Under the pieces are notes generated by a model. That model was not told the origin of the DNA, made no database searches, and saw only the letters and a program-made list of their open reading frames with translations. The position numbers and the translations under genes are program-made. Of a DNA stretch of 11,868 bases, positions 1 to 8,058 are shown one piece after another. Position 1 is the first letter of the stretch; each line of letters opens with the position of its first letter. Origin of the DNA: Xylaria sp. FL1777 (Eukaryota; Ascomycota; Sordariomycetes; Xylariales; Xylariaceae); the NCBI GenBank assembly GCA_022578965.1, contig MU401038.1, positions 1 through 11,868 of the forward strand, in the 5' to 3' direction.

Positions 1-177
1 ATTTATTGTTTTATAATAGTTTTTATTTAAATTTAATTTAAAAAACACAATAAAACAATATAAAATTACTTAAAACCTATTATATAAAACATAATTATAT
101 TTATTAAATTAAAAACAATTATTGTTTTATTATTTTATTAAGTGAAAAAATATTTATTTCTTTTAATATTATTATAT
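1..177. other. AT-rich stretch without a recognisable gene
   Basis: Very A+T-rich sequence containing repeated TTATT/TTTAT strings. No frame of useful length and no clear repeat unit were seen. It runs directly into the TAGTA-type arrays that follow. Confidence 0.6.
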
Positions 178-246
178 TTTAGTACTTTTAGTACGTTTAG
201 TACTACTAAGCTATTATTTTTAATATTTAGTATTAGTATTAGTATT
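178..246. repeat. Short tandem arrays: 9-bp TTTAGTAC-type and 6-bp TTAGTA
   Basis: Three copies of TTTAGTAC lie at 178-185, 187-194 and 196-203 with a 9-bp period. Three perfect copies of TTAGTA follow at 227-244. TAGTACT/AGTATT words continue irregularly to about 340, so the patch is built from one low-complexity theme. CpT and GpT steps are poor RIP targets, which may be why the GTAC cores survive. No function is implied. Confidence 0.7.
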
Positions 247-263
247 ATATAGTATTAAACTAG

Positions 264-281
264 CTTAGTATTAATACTAAG
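264..281. repeat. Perfect 18-bp palindrome
   Basis: CTTAGTATT is followed at once by its exact complement AATACTAAG, giving 9-bp arms with no loop, inside the TAGTA-rich patch. Chance palindromes are common in two-base-rich DNA, so this is recorded as a structure only. Confidence 0.7.
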
Positions 282-384
282 TAATATTAAACTAATTTAA
301 TATTAGTAGTACTAACTATTAAATTAATAGTACTAATTTTTAACCTTAAATAAAGTATATATATTGTATTATTTGGGTTAACGG

Positions 385-560
385 CTTACTAGCTATGCTG
401 GTTTTTATTTTTTATATATACAGGTAAAAACTATGCTTATGGGTTAAAAGCGAGCCGTAAGCGGCTCATTTTTTTCTTAGTAGCTAAGTAAAAACATTTT
501 GTATTTACTCTTAAGTTGCACTAGTTTTGCTACAATTTTATTAAGTGCTTTGCTTTTTAC
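385..560. repeat. Left copy of a diverged direct repeat (partner 11180-11332)
   Basis: Four short exact matches recur in the same order and orientation near the right end. TAGCTATGCT is at 390-399 and 11185-11194; AAAGCGA at 447-453 and 11238-11244; TAGTTTTGCTA at 522-532 and 11273-11283; CTTTGCTTTTTA at 548-559 and 11320-11331. Offsets stay between 10751 and 10795, so the copies differ by indels of about 20-40 bp. ATTTTATTAA also follows the third anchor in both copies. This could be a pair of related dispersed repeats or very decayed long terminal repeats of a composite element. Identity outside the anchors is low. Confidence 0.45.
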
Positions 561-960
561 TTTTTTGCTTTTAGGTTGTTTGCTTACTTGTATTATGCTA
601 TTAACTAAATATATGTACTTTTACGTAGTTACTTCGTAGTTTTTTTTTTTTTGTATTTTTTTTGCTTTATAGTTTGCTTGCTTTAATATTATTGCTTGCT
701 TTATGCTACTTGCAGTAGTTTTTTTAGTTTTAGCACTTATTTAGCTAAGTATGCTGCTTTTTTTTCCTAGTTTCTTTTTAAACCTTTTTTTATTATATTA
801 TTAGTATATTATAGTTTGCTTGCTTTAGTATTACTACTAGCTTTTTGCTGCACTAGTTTTTTTATAACTAAGTTATAAATAAGTTATAAGCAAAGTTAAT
901 TGTTTATTACTTTTTAGTTTACTTTTTGTGTATTTATTTTTTGAATTGCTTTTATGCTTT
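447..960 (-). pseudogene. Possible decayed coding tail, unidentified, basic and Ser/Ala/Gln-rich
   Basis: Read on the minus strand, one frame is unusually open for this composition. 620-480 has no stop, 740-624 has none, and only one TAA (621-623) separates them. Further in-frame stops cluster at about 785-840. The translation is rich in Lys, Ser, Ala and Gln, unlike the Phe/Leu/Ile/Tyr/Asn strings that random DNA gives here; for example it reads VSKQPKSKKVKSKAL near 585-545. A TAA at 477-479 or 444-446 could be the original end. The plus strand here is T-rich, consistent with minus-strand coding. A basic C-terminal tail would suit a transposase or gag, but no family motif was found. The upstream part is too eroded to join. 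Confidence 0.3.
452..467. repeat. GC hairpin GAGCCG-TAAG-CGGCTC
   Basis: A perfect 6-bp G+C stem with a 4-nt loop, conspicuous in surroundings this poor in G and C, followed by ATTTTTTTCTT. It looks like a bacterial intrinsic terminator, but nothing else here is bacterial. The ten bases AAGCGAGCCG at 449-458 recur at 10493-10502 in the foldback region, so it may be a scrap of the same short-element family. Confidence 0.6.
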
Positions 961-2394
961 TTATAATAAGCTTACTAAATAAGCATAGCTTATAAATAAC
1001 TTATACATTAAGCAATATAAAGTAACAATAAATAATAAGTTATTTTATTTAGCTATTTATGCTAATTTTTTTCTTTTTTAATTATTAACTTTATTACTTT
1101 TATTACTATTATTATTATATGCTTAGCTTATATTTGCTTTGATATATTAAAGTCCTTAGTTCGTAATATAATTAATTATTAATGTATTGCAGTTATATAA
1201 AAATTTACTTTACTATAACTATTATATTTTCTATAATATATATTTATAACTAGCTTAGCTTAAATATATATATTAACTAATATTAAGCTTATATATTTAA
1301 AGTTATAAGTTATTTTACTGCAGTTTTTACTAGTTATTTAATTTATAATACTAAATAAAATAGCTAATAGCTTGCTACTATATAGTTTAAGCTTTTATAA
1401 CTGCTTATTATTATGCTTTTTTGCTATAACGCTAATTCTTAAAATAAAAGTAAATGCTTTAATGTTTTACGCTAAAATATTACTAATAGCTTTAAAATTT
1501 ATATTTATTAAGCATACTAAAATGCTTAAGCTATATTACTACTATATTACTTATATTATAGTAATATGTTATATACTTTTTATTGCTGTTTTTTTTATGC
1601 TAACTATATAAAAACATTAATAATTTTTATGCTTGCAATATTACTAGCAAGTTTACTAAATGTTTATAATACAAAAAAAGCAAAATAAACGCTAAAAATA
1701 ACAGTTATAATTCTATAAGTACTTTTAACTATATTAATATTTATACGTTTTTAAGTTTTACTTTATACTTATTTTAATTATTAAAGTTTTTTTAATTTTA
1801 AGTACTACTAATAATTTCTTAGCTTAAAAAAGTTAATAAAAAACTTTAATTATTTATTAAAGTTTATATAGCTATGTATTATTTTTATATTAATAAAAAT
1901 ATTTAAGCTGCACTTATAGCTAGTATATAACTTTAAGTTGCAATTAAAAAAGCAAAAAAAGCTGCAGCAAGTAAAAAAGCTAAAAGTTTTACATAAATAA
2001 GCCAATTAAAAAGTATTTATATAATCCTTAAAAGTTAGCATTGTTATATATTTAATAGCTAGAAGTTTCAGTAAAATTTTAATGTTTAGTGCTTAATAAA
2101 GTTGCTTAATTGCTTTGCTTTTTTATAATGTATGCTTTTTAACTTTTGTAGTTTTATGTTTATAATTTTGTATTACTATTTTTAATACTTTATTATATTA
2201 TGCTTTACTTTAAAGTTTATAAATGTAAGCCTATAATAAGCAGTTTTTTTAAAACTATAAGTAATAAACAGCTTTATAATAAATGCTCTAGCTTTTGTTT
2301 TATAGTTATAGTAAACCTTTTTTAGCTTAAAGAAAAGCTAGTATTAATGCTTAGCTATTTTTGCTTTATATTTAAAGGCCTTTATTTTTATATT
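961..2394. other. Mutated AT-rich DNA, no assignable gene
   Basis: This stretch is densely mutated. Several frames on both strands give short coding-like readings, including an open plus-strand run at 1372-1611 and a plus-strand run at 2152-2322. They overlap one another on opposite strands and contain no family motif. The hydrophobic composition (Leu, Phe, Ile, Tyr) is what T-rich DNA yields by default. It is probably transposon debris that cannot be named. Confidence 0.5.
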
Positions 2395-2550
2395 TTTGTA
2401 GCTGCTTATAACTTAATTAGTTCTTTAGCTACGTTGTAATAGCTAAGCCTCCTTATATTTAGAACCTATTTAGCTATCCTACGTGCTTGTTTTAGGTCGC
2501 GCAATAACCAGTAGCCTAGTTGAAAATTTGTCTGCTTTTTTAGTGTGCTG
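2395..2550. pseudogene. Less eroded patch, probable remnant of an unidentified coding sequence
   Basis: This patch keeps C and G in many contexts (for example CCTCC, GGTCGCGCAATAACCAG, TAGCCTAG) between heavily mutated flanks. Plus frame 1 and two minus frames can all be read across much of it with few stops and a fairly balanced residue set, so strand and frame cannot be decided. It may be the best preserved part of an old transposon gene extending to both sides, or a short insert that escaped RIP. No motif was recognised. Confidence 0.3.
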
Positions 2551-3225
2551 CAAGTATTAAATAAAGTATACTTAAAATTATATAAAAGATATTATTTGCT
2601 AAAATAATTTTTTAAAAAATAGTTATAATAGCACGTTAAGTTATTAATAATTATAAAACAAATTAATAACTTAGCATATAAACTAAATTTCTTAAAACAT
2701 TAGAAAATTTATTATATAGTATTAGTAGTATAATTATACTTTAAACCTAAAAATAAAAACCTATAAAGTAAGCATTGCTTAAAACTAAGATAAATATTTA
2801 TAAATAAAGATATAAATAAATAAAAATTGTATAAAATAAAAAAGCTGCTTAAAAAACAAATAAATAAACAAAGAGAACGTTTTTAATTAAAATATTTTGT
2901 TTGGTAAAAAGAATACTTAGTAATGCATAATTAGTAGTACTTTTAGAAAACATTAATGCAAAATGCAAAAAAGCTTATATATAGATTTAATGTAAACTAT
3001 AAGCTTTTAAACAATAAAGAGGTAGCTAAGCTAAAAAAAAATAATAAAAAAAGCATAGCTATAATACTTATAATAGCAAATAAATAAAAACTAGTATAAG
3101 TAATACTAAAAATAAATATATAAATAGTTATTTTTAATTATATAACTTATATATAACTAACTAAATAAACTTAAAGATAATAATAAGTAAACAAAACATA
3201 TATTAATTAATAACTATAGTTATTT
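2551..3225. other. A-rich mutated DNA, weak plus-strand coding-like reading
   Basis: The plus strand is A-rich. Plus frame 1 from about 2641 to 3060 is broken only by TAA/TAG and contains ordinary-looking segments such as KQINKQRERF near 2854-2883. The stop density is close to that expected by chance at this composition, so the reading is weak. The 13-mer AAAGAGAACGTTT at 2870-2882 recurs exactly at 5184-5196. No domain was recognised. Confidence 0.3.
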
Positions 3226-3321
3226 AAGATTATGTTTAATATATTAACTAAAACAACAAAGCTATTTATTATTAAGATTATGTTTGCTATATTAACTTAA
3301 ACAATAATGCTATTTTGTTTT
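3226..3321. repeat. 48-bp tandem duplication
   Basis: AAGATTATGTTT starts at 3226 and again at 3274. The rest of each unit (ATATTAACT-AAACAA-GCTATT) matches with a few differences, giving two copies of 48 bp. The unit length is a multiple of three. The array directly precedes the larger repeat array that starts near 3384. Confidence 0.7.
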
Positions 3322-3383
3322 TTATTTTAAAGTTATGTACTGCATATTATAAGTTAGCGCTTTTTATATAATAATAACAACGT

Positions 3384-3710
3384 TTATAAACGCGGTTTTA
3401 TTATTTTGCCTTTAATACAAAATAATAATAGCGCTTATAAATGCTATATCTTTTTTTTTGCTAAAATATACTTTTTTTTGCTTTTGTTTAAACATAATAA
3501 CAATGTTGTTTATAAATGCTATTTTGCTAAAACATACCTTTTTTTGCTTTTATTTATATATAACAACAATATTAAAACATATTTTTTCTTGCTTTTTATA
3601 TATAATAGCAATATTGCTTATAAACGCTGTTTTACTAAAACATATTTTTTTTTGCTTTTGTTTATATATAATAATAATATTGCTTTAATTGCTAATATAT
3701 ATTTTTAATA
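3384..3710. repeat. Degenerate tandem array, 45-66-bp units
   Basis: Units carry TTATAAA(T/C)GCT, then TGCTAAAACATA, then a T-run with TGCTTTT, then TATATAA(C/T)AA. The AAAA(C/T)ATA anchor lies at 3463, 3529, 3574 and 3637, so spacings are 66, 45 and 63 bp. The 45-bp unit has lost the TTATAAACGCT part. A more diverged unit begins at 3384. All three spacings are multiples of three, which keeps plus frames open at 3406-3708 and 3458-3688. Those translations are Phe/Leu/Tyr/Asn repeats with no fold or motif, so I treat the open frames as a by-product of the array. CpA steps survive here better than nearby, so the array may have expanded after most RIP, or RIP acted less on it. Confidence 0.75.
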
Positions 3711-5411
3711 ATACCTTTTTAAATTATAACTATAGCTGAATTTTTTATTAGTAATTATGCAATAATAGTGCATATAAACCTTTATTTTTTTAATAACTAA
3801 GTTAATAAGCTTATTGCTTTAAGTATGCTTAAGCTTAAAAAGAATTACAAAAATAACATTTATATAACTAAAAAAAAGTATAAAAGTATTATTAAGGCTA
3901 CATAAAGCTTTAAAAAGAAATATTAGCAAATTTTGTAGTTAATTAAGCAATAAAAAGGTTTTAGTAGCAAACTAAAGATTAAATCGCATAACTATTATAT
4001 AAATTGCTTAAATAAAGTAGTTAACTCTAAATTAGTTAAGAATGCTGCTATGCTTATTTAATATTAAAGCAACATTATTAACTGCTATTTTATTTGCAAA
4101 ATATTGTTTGTAAAAAAAATAATAAAAAACCTAGCAATAATTTTACTTTATTAATAACTTTTTAAGACTTAGTTATATATACAAGTAAAAAAAAAACTAA
4201 AAGCAATTTTATGTAAGCATAAAAAGTTTACTTTTAAACTTCTAAAAAAATCTTTTAAGATTTTAATAAAAAAAGAAATAAAAGCATTACAAATTTATAA
4301 GAGTGCAAAACATAAATTTAGTACTTTGCTTAATACTATTAAATATTTATTTATATAAACTAAATTTGTTTTTTTAGCAGTTTTTAATAACGTTATATAA
4401 GTGCTAAAGTATTAATATTGTTATTTTAAAAAAATTGCAACGCTTGTTAAACATTATACAAGACATTTTAAATTATAAAAACTTTAAAACAACAATAATG
4501 CTATAAAGGATTTATTTAATATGTTTAATAATAATGTTATAAATATTACCTTAAAGCTATTATAACGCTGCTTTAGTAAAAACAGCAATAATTAAACTAC
4601 TTATAACTTAGTTTATTTAAAAGCAAAAATAGTTACTTTATAGTATATAGTAGTACTAAGTAAAGCAACAAACTTTATTAGCTAAATTTTAGCTGCAAAG
4701 CTAAATAACATTTTAACTTATATAAATATAAAGATAAAAAAAGCTAACTTAAGACCTAATAGCATATAACTTATAATTACAATAATAAATAAGCTATAAA
4801 AAAATATTTGAACTAGCTTAAATATAAATTTAAGAACTTATAGATTTAGAAAAGCAATAAAAAGCAAAGTAATATTAGCTATAAAACGTTATGCTATTTT
4901 TTATATTAAATATTATAGTAATAAAAATAATATTTTTAAAGATAATAAGGATAATAATAGCATTAAAGCTTTGCTTACTAAGGCTATAAACAAAATTTCT
5001 ACTTTTAATAATACTATAAACAAACATATTTAATAAAGCATTAAATAAGCTTTTAATACGCAAGCGTTAAAAAAGATGCTTTAATGCAGTAATTATTAAA
5101 GCTAACAATTATTTAATAACGTTTATATTAACTTGTTTAATAATAATAGCAAGATTTTTTTAACGGTAGCTTGCGCTAAAAAAAAAGAGAACGTTTGGTT
5201 TATGCTTAGCTTTAAACTTTAAGAAAAATAACAAGGAATTTAACCTATTTTAATTATTTGCGTTTGTATGTTGCTGCTTAAAACAAAAAGCAGAGCAAAA
5301 AGTAATACAAACTCCAAAGAAACGTTAAAAGAAAACCGTTTATTAAAACATAAACATGCGTATAATAAAACTTTAATAACTTAAAACGCTTAATTGTATT
5401 GCTTAATAAAA
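3711..5411. other. A-rich mutated DNA with unidentified plus-strand coding-like stretches
   Basis: From about 3780 the plus strand is A-rich, and plus frame 2 can be followed to about 5400 and beyond with TAA/TAG as its only stops. Some segments read like ordinary protein, for example ASVKKDALMQQLL with one stop near 5058-5100 and KKRERLVYA near 5181-5210. Stop density in the first half is above chance, which would fit a Gln-rich protein hit by RIP but does not prove it. A minus-strand open run at 4875-5063 overlaps it and looks spurious. The stretch 5160-5340 is less eroded. No domain was recognised, and no reverse transcriptase motif was found on either strand. Confidence 0.3.
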
Positions 5412-5593
5412 CGCTGTTTTATAAGAAGTTATTTTATAAAAGGCTATTTTAAGGAAAGTTAATCTTATAAAGATATTATTTAGGAATATTATTATAAAAA
5501 CATTGTTTAAAAAACATTGTTTTAGAAATATTGTTTTAAAAGAGATTATTTTTAAAACGTTATTTTAAGGAAAAAAAGATTGTTTTTTAAAAC
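5412..5593. repeat. Degenerate minisatellite, about 15-bp unit, about 12 copies
   Basis: Successive units of 14-16 bp follow a pattern close to GTTGTTTTATAAAAC. Units start near 5412, 5427, 5442, 5457, 5473, 5488, 5502, 5516, 5530 and 5544, then less regularly at 5559 and 5578. Units 7-9 (5502-5543) are the closest to each other. The array has few TGA stops in several frames because of its repeat structure. It lies next to the hairpin cluster and close to the 3-prime limit of the minus-strand copia relic. Confidence 0.6.
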
Positions 5594-5730
5594 GCTATAA
5601 AGAAAATATAACTGCATGCAAACTATTCTTTAAAGCATATTACAAAAAAAACAATATTATATATAAGTATAAAAACTAAGCAAACAATAAAAACGTTGTT
5701 TTTTTTATAGAAGCAGCAAATGTTAAGTTA

Positions 5731-5850
5731 TTTATAAACGCTATTTATAAACAGTATTCTACTTTAGAATACTGTTTATAAATACTATTCTAAGATAGCA
5801 TCCTAGGATAGCATTTATAAATAATGTTTAGCTAAATATTATCTATAAAC
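5731..5850. repeat. Hairpin cluster of repeated TTTATAAA / TATTCTA words
   Basis: TTTATAAA or a close variant recurs at 5731, 5744, 5775, 5814 and 5843. Between these lie TATTCTA and GATAGCAT repeats (GATAGCAT at 5794-5801 and 5807-5814, flanking the palindrome TCCTAGGA at 5801-5808). The repeated words face each other and form stems. The cluster sits where the plus strand changes from A-rich on the left to T-rich on the right. Confidence 0.65.
5742..5784. repeat. Perfect 20-bp stem hairpin with 3-nt loop
   Basis: Bases 5742-5761 (TATTTATAAACAGTATTCTA) are exactly complementary to 5765-5784, with CTT between. A perfect 20-bp stem surrounded by decayed sequence suggests recent formation or a structure kept equal by conversion. 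It is too A+T-rich and isolated to be called a promoter or a transposon end. Confidence 0.85.
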
Positions 5851-5880
5851 GATCTTTTAGCTAGTTTATTTTTAATTAAC

Positions 5881-6720
5881 AACTGGTTTTTTAACTCTTT
5901 AGTGTTTAAACCATAATATAAACTATTAAAGCAAACGTTTAAATATAATTAATGTTATATTTTTGTTTAAATTTTTAAGTAACTTAGTAAGCTTTATATT
6001 ATATAATAGTATTTTTAAAGCTTAATTTAAGCTTATAAACTTATTTACTAATAAAAACATAAAAACTTAAATTATTATTTATAATGTTTTAAGTTTTATT
6101 ATTAATTAAAAACTGCATTTTTTTTTTATAGTTTTTAATTAATGTTTTTATTTAAGTAATTATAAAGCTTTTAAGTATATTTTTAGTTTTTTTATAAAAC
6201 TATAAATAATAGCGTTTTTTATTACTATATTATAATATGCTATAATATTTAAGTTTTTAACTTTTATAAAGTTTAATAGTTATTATAAAAATATAAAAGT
6301 GTTAGTTTATAGTTTTAACTTTTATATTTATTTAATAATACTTTTTAAAAAAGCTTACTTTTATAATATAATTTTTAATTATAAAAAGTTAGCAGTTTAT
6401 TTTTTAGCTTTATTGTTTTTAAGTGCTTTTATAAAGCATACTTTTTTAATAAATTATACTAAGTAAGCTTATTTATTAATAAGTTATTTTTAAAAATGTA
6501 ATTTGTTTAATAATTTGTTTTTTAGTAGTTATAATTACTAATTAAATTGCTGTTTTAGTAAATTTTCTGCTTTAATTTAGTTAGCAAGTTATTTTAAAAA
6601 TAATAGTTAATTTATAAATATTAGCAAATGTTTAATTAGTTAAAAATACTATAATATTATTTTAGCATAAAAAGAAATAAAGAAATTAAAGCTAAAAACT
6701 AATAAAATATAGTTTTTTAA
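5881..6720 (-). pseudogene. Copia relic, linker region after integrase; no reverse transcriptase seen
   Basis: The frame continues past the integrase with a Gln/Lys/Leu-rich reading (many TAA/TAG, consistent with a Gln-rich linker), ending in a readable segment RVKKPVV near 5900-5878. A segment near 6320-6260 (FLKSIIKQIQKLKLQTNTF) faintly resembles the W-x-x-A-x-x-x-E-x-x-x-L block that precedes copia reverse transcriptase. None of the later blocks (K-W-V-F-K, K-A-R-L-V, Y-V-D-D, Y-G-L-K-Q) could be recognised here or at lower coordinates. The element is probably broken here. Confidence 0.5.
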
Positions 6721-6960
6721 ACTTAAAGTAACATTTTTATTACAAAAGATTTCTTTTGCTTTTTTAATAGCACTTATTATAGTATTTTAAAAGCAGTAAA
6801 TATTATTAGCATTATATTTAATTATAATTAAGATTTTAGCGTGATTTTTTAGCTTTTTAGGCTTTGTTTTCTTTAATATTAGCTTATAAGCTTATTTGCT
6901 TAAGCATTTTTAAAACTTTTTGTTTAGCTTTTTTTTAGTTTAAGCCTTAAAAAAAAATAA
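6721..6960 (-). pseudogene. Copia integrase C-terminal region
   Basis: The frame reads SKQAYKLILKK (about 6900-6868), then KLKNHAKILIIIKYN (about 6855-6811), then NIYCFQNTIISAIKKAKEIF (about 6805-6746). This follows the copia pattern F-G-x-x-A-Y-x-x-x-P-K-x-x-R-x-K-L-x-x-x-A-x-x-x-x-x-V-G-Y, then Y-R-x-x-D-x-x-x-x-x-V-x-x-S-R-D-V-x-F. Differences are mostly transition-type. This block is specific to copia elements and supports the family call as strongly as the core. Confidence 0.75.
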
Positions 6961-7092
6961 GCTATTTAGTATTATATTTAGTATATATATTTATATTTAA
7001 ATTATAGCTTATAAAATCTTACTTTAAAGTTTTAATAAAAGCTTAAAATTTAAAAAAACAGCTTTAATTATTTTTTAAAGCGTTTAGTATAA

Positions 7093-7395
7093 TTTTTTTA
7101 CTAAATTAACTTGTTTATATTAATAAAGTGCTAAAAATTTAAGTTAAACGTTTTTTTATATAAAAAACCTAATAATTACTTAGTTTTTAAATTTTTTGCT
7201 ATTATTAATTTTATAAAATTAAACTTTTATATTAGTTTATACTTTAATTTATTTAATATTTAATTAAATAAAATATTTAGCATTAAACTTTTGTTTTAAT
7301 AAATATACTTTTAAAAACTAAGTTATATTGTTTATTATTAATAAATAATATAACTTATTTATAAAAGTTATTAATATAATTAAGCTATTTAAGTT
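7093..7395 (-). pseudogene. Copia integrase catalytic core (DDE), mutated
   Basis: The first catalytic block reads Y-I-N-L-N-S-L (7401-7381) for H-x-D-L-x-G-P, with Asp to Asn at 7393-7395. YYLLIINNITQF (about 7350-7315) corresponds to the conserved F/L-x-D-D-x-T-R-F strand. The second block has V-Q-T-N (7242-7231) for R-T-D, with Asp to Asn at 7231-7233. The third reads N-L-V-K-K-L (7107-7090) for N-G-V-A-E-R, with Glu to Lys at 7096-7098. About 53 residues separate the first two acidic positions and about 44 the last two; the second spacing is somewhat longer than the usual 35. All three catalytic acids are lost. Confidence 0.75.
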
Positions 7396-7473
7396 AATAT
7401 ATTAATAAGCGTTTTTTTATAAAGCTTATAAAACTATAATATAATTGTTTTTAATAGTTTTTTTAGCTAATGT

Positions 7474-7578
7474 ATATAATTTATATATTATGTTATTATA
7501 ATTATTAATAACTTAAATGCTTTTTTTTAAGGCTATTTTATAACAGTTTTAAAAGTTTATATAGCTAAAGCATTAATA
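7474..7578 (-). pseudogene. GAG-pre-integrase HHCC zinc finger, mutated
   Basis: At 7578-7553 the frame reads Y-Q-C-F-S-Y-I-N-F. Copia has H-R-R-x-G-H-x-N-F here; His to Tyr (twice), Arg to Cys and Gly to Ser are single transitions. About 25 residues on, Y-K-L-Y-T-L-A-K (7485-7462) replaces C-x-x-C-x-L-x-K, with both Cys turned into Tyr (TGT to TAT). The H-x4-H and C-x2-C spacing is therefore kept while all four metal ligands are lost. Confidence 0.75.
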
Positions 7579-7824
7579 TAAAAGCATTAAAAGTACTATT
7601 AAACTTAAACTTATAGTTATAAATATTATTAATAATTCCTTTAATTTTACAAGCTTTTAATAGTTTAAATAAATAATAATAAAGTAGTTAAAAAAGTAAA
7701 ATTTATTATATAACTATTTATATATTATTAATATTTAATAATTTAAGCAATTAAATAATATAAAAAAGATTTAAGCTTTAAATTTATTTTATTTAAACTT
7801 AAAGCTTTATTGCACTATAAAAAT

Positions 7825-7878
7825 ACTAATTAAAATAAAGTTTAGTTTTATATATAAAACATATAAAACATTTTTTAA
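7825..7878 (-). pseudogene. Copia protease/pre-integrase linker motif (LxNVLYVP type)
   Basis: The frame reads LKNVLYVLYIKLNFILIS, matching the conserved copia block L-x-N-V-L-Y-V-P-x-L-x-x-N-L-I-S, with Pro changed to Leu (CCA to CTA) and a small length difference. It is preceded by SNNKITLIVQ and NNIKLITL, matching the usual glycine-rich strands once Gly-to-Asn or Gly-to-Lys change is allowed. This is one of the clearest matches in the window. Confidence 0.8.
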
Positions 7879-8013
7879 AGTAATAAGTTTAATATTGTTT
7901 TTTTATTAAACTATTAAAGTAATTTTATTATTGCTTAATGCTATTACTTTAGCACTTATATTTTTTATTTTAAAAGGTTTAATAAAAAATATATATATTA
8001 TAAACATTTATTA

Positions 8014-8058
8014 TTTGTAGCAAATATAACATAAAGCTTTTATATTAAATAACTAGTT
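8014..8058 (-). pseudogene. Copia aspartic protease active site, mutated
   Basis: At 8046-8032 the frame reads N-I-K-A-L where copia proteases have Asp-Ser/Thr-Gly-Ala-Ser/Thr. Tyr and Ile follow where His-Ile/Met is usual (8028-8023). Asp to Asn, Thr to Ile, Gly to Lys, Ser to Leu and His to Tyr are all explained by C-to-T or G-to-A changes. Loss of the catalytic Asp means no protease activity. The downstream motif at 7825-7878, at the expected distance, supports the call. Confidence 0.65.

Noticed and set aside
452..478. GC hairpin followed by a T-run, resembling an intrinsic terminator
   Set aside because: Intrinsic terminators are bacterial. The window is a fungal-type RIP block with no bacterial gene, so I list the hairpin only as a structure.
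1381..1600. Minus-strand reading loosely like the region after the DDE domain of pogo/Fot1-type transposases
   Set aside because: The resemblance rests on a few residues after assumed back-mutation. The upstream DDE blocks could not be found, and a plus-strand frame is open over the same bases.
1372..1611. 79-codon plus-strand open frame starting with TTG
   Set aside because: The translation is Leu/Ile/Phe/Tyr-rich as expected from T-rich DNA, has no motif, and overlaps minus-strand coding-like readings. It could be mistaken for a membrane protein, but nothing supports expression.
3406..3708. 100-codon plus-strand open frame
   Set aside because: It is kept open by tandem units whose lengths are multiples of three; the next frame (3458-3688) is open for the same reason. 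The product would be a Phe/Leu/Asn repeat without a recognisable fold.
4875..5063. 62-codon minus-strand open frame
   Set aside because: It lies in A-rich DNA whose plus strand gives the more ordinary reading. It has no copia reverse transcriptase motif and no other recognisable feature.
2641..5860. Plus-strand frames broken only by TAA/TAG, taken as one long Gln-rich decayed gene
   Set aside because: TGA is scarce everywhere after RIP, so a lack of TGA is not evidence. Stop density is near or above chance in most of it, a frame change is needed near 3.7 kb, and no domain is recognisable.
4300..5880. Search for the copia reverse transcriptase and RNase H downstream of integrase
   Set aside because: I read the minus strand in the copia frame through most of this interval (about 4980-5880) and scanned the rest by eye; none of the expected blocks was present. 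Absence by eye is not proof after heavy mutation.
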